The notes below the pieces were generated by a model. That model was not told the DNA's origin. It saw only the letters and a list, made by a program, of their open reading frames with translations, and made no database searches. Shown piece by piece: positions 62,991 to 64,000 of a DNA stretch of 64,000 nucleotides. This stretch comes from Shewanella sp. MR-4 (GTDB lineage Bacteria; Pseudomonadota; Gammaproteobacteria; Enterobacterales; Shewanellaceae), in NCBI RefSeq assembly GCF_000014685.1, contig NC_008321.1, positions 4,213,001 through 4,277,000 of the forward strand, given 5' to 3'. The first letter of the stretch is position 1. Every line of letters starts with the position of its first letter. Position numbers and translations under genes: made by a program.

Positions 62991-64000
62991 TTACCTTAAC
63001 TTCAACGTGGCTAAGCCGAGTAACACTAAGAAAATCGAGATAATCCAAAAGCGGACAATCACGCGTGGTTCAGGCCAACCCTTTAACTCATAGTGGTGAT
63101 GGATAGGCGCCATGCGGAAAATGCGCTGGCCACGTAACTTGTAAGAACCGACCTGCAGGATCACAGACACAGTTTCCATCACAAACACACCGCCCATAAT
63201 CACTAATAGGATTTCTTGGCGAACCAGTACCGCAATCGCGCCTAAGGCTGCGCCTAAAGACAGCGAGCCCACATCGCCCATGAAGACCTGTGCTGGATAA
63301 GTGTTAAACCATAAAAAGCCTAAGCCTGCGCCCACAATCGCAGTACAGACGATCACTAGCTCACCCGAACCAGGTAAATGCGGAATGTGCAGGTAATTAG
63401 CAAACTGAGCATGGCCAGACAGATACGCAATCAAGGCAAATGCCGCGGCCACCATCACAGTTGGCATAATCGCCAAACCGTCGAGACCATCGGTTAGGTT
63501 TACCGCGTTGCTCGAACCCACGATAGTAAAGTAAGCCAATACGATAAACACAGCGCCAAGCTGTGGCATCACGTCCTTAAAGAAAGGCACGACTAACTGG
63601 GTTTCACCCGGGTTAGACGCTGTGGTGTAGAGGAAGAAAGCAATGATCAACGCCGCTAAGGATTGCAGAATATACTTCCAACGCGCGATCAGTCCCTTAG
63701 TATCTTTACGCACGACTTTGCGGTAATCATCAATAAAACCGATCATGCCGAAGCTGCCTAATACAAACAGCATCACCCACACATAACGGCTACCGAGATC
63801 GCCCCACAACAGTACACTGATAAAGATGGCGCCTAAAATCATCAGGCCGCCCATGGTCGGCGTACCGCGTTTACTGAAATGCGACTCTGGCCCGTCGTTA
63901 CGCACGACTTGACCAATCTGCATTAACTGCAAACGCTCAATCAGTTTAGGACCCCACCATAAACTAAACATTAATGCGGTTAACAAGCCTAAAATGGCTC
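62991..64000 (-). CDS. mraY: MraY, lipid I synthase (cut by right edge)
   Basis: Phospho-MurNAc-pentapeptide transferase that makes lipid I at the inner membrane. The frame is open to the last base of the window: it reads [18 protein letters not shown], then the conserved [18 protein letters not shown]. The first two dozen residues of the usual 360 are missing, so the gene continues to the right. Catalytic Asp motifs FIDDYRKV and [10 protein letters not shown] are present. Confidence 0.97.

Overview
The window is chromosomal DNA of a gammaproteobacterium, almost certainly a Shewanella close to the S. oneidensis / MR-4 / MR-7 / ANA-3 group. This rests on protein and rRNA character, the lpxC-dciA-M23-secA gene order, and a division/cell-wall cluster without ddlB. 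Most of it is core genome. The left edge is accessory: an AT-rich KAP-type NTPase cut by the window, then a folded non-coding repeat and a decayed small gene.

Layout. 1-1300: end of a KAP NTPase gene, a nested inverted-repeat element (842-1078), and the remnant of a small membrane-protein gene. 1249-9284: bacterial (6-4) photolyase and an SDR; a minus-strand operon of RmlD-like SDR, RegB/PrrB-like quinone-sensing kinase, RegA/PrrA-like regulator and an unknown protein; a PhoD-like phosphatase. 9490-13258: a compact operon of degenerate receiver + zinc-ribbon (TackOD1-like) + degenerate GGDEF protein, a GT2 synthase and a HlyD adaptor, which looks like a polysaccharide production/export unit. 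13557-26000: pseudouridine synthase, LON-domain protein, patatin, TonB-dependent receptor with a palindromic operator candidate, YhcH, Mn-type pyrophosphatase, DedA, TonB-like protein, alpha/beta hydrolase, glycosyltransferase, PAP2 phosphatase and a small membrane protein. 26321-37040: rraA, a formimidoylglutamase-like gene, then a plus-strand run ubiE-ubiJ-ubiB, tatABC, a small exported protein, tatD, a diguanylate cyclase and hemB.

37219-49140: two tandem rRNA operons on the minus strand, 6,404 bp apart. The distal one is 16S-23S-5S; the other is 16S-23S-5S-tRNAThr-5S. Neither 16S-23S spacer contains a tRNA. The copies differ only in a few helices, where the changes are compensatory. Each operon has matched P1 and P2 promoters, a boxA and an upstream perfect DnaA box.

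49248-64000: secA, M23 peptidase, dciA (the replicative helicase loader, carrying a one-base frameshift as read here), lpxC, and the division/cell-wall cluster ftsZ-ftsA-ftsQ-murC-murG-ftsW-murD-mraY, with mraY cut by the right edge.

The points most worth a second look are the frameshifted dciA, the TackOD1-like/GT2/HlyD operon, the structured element and decayed gene near the left edge, the rRNA helix covariation, and the paired DnaA boxes upstream of the rRNA promoters.
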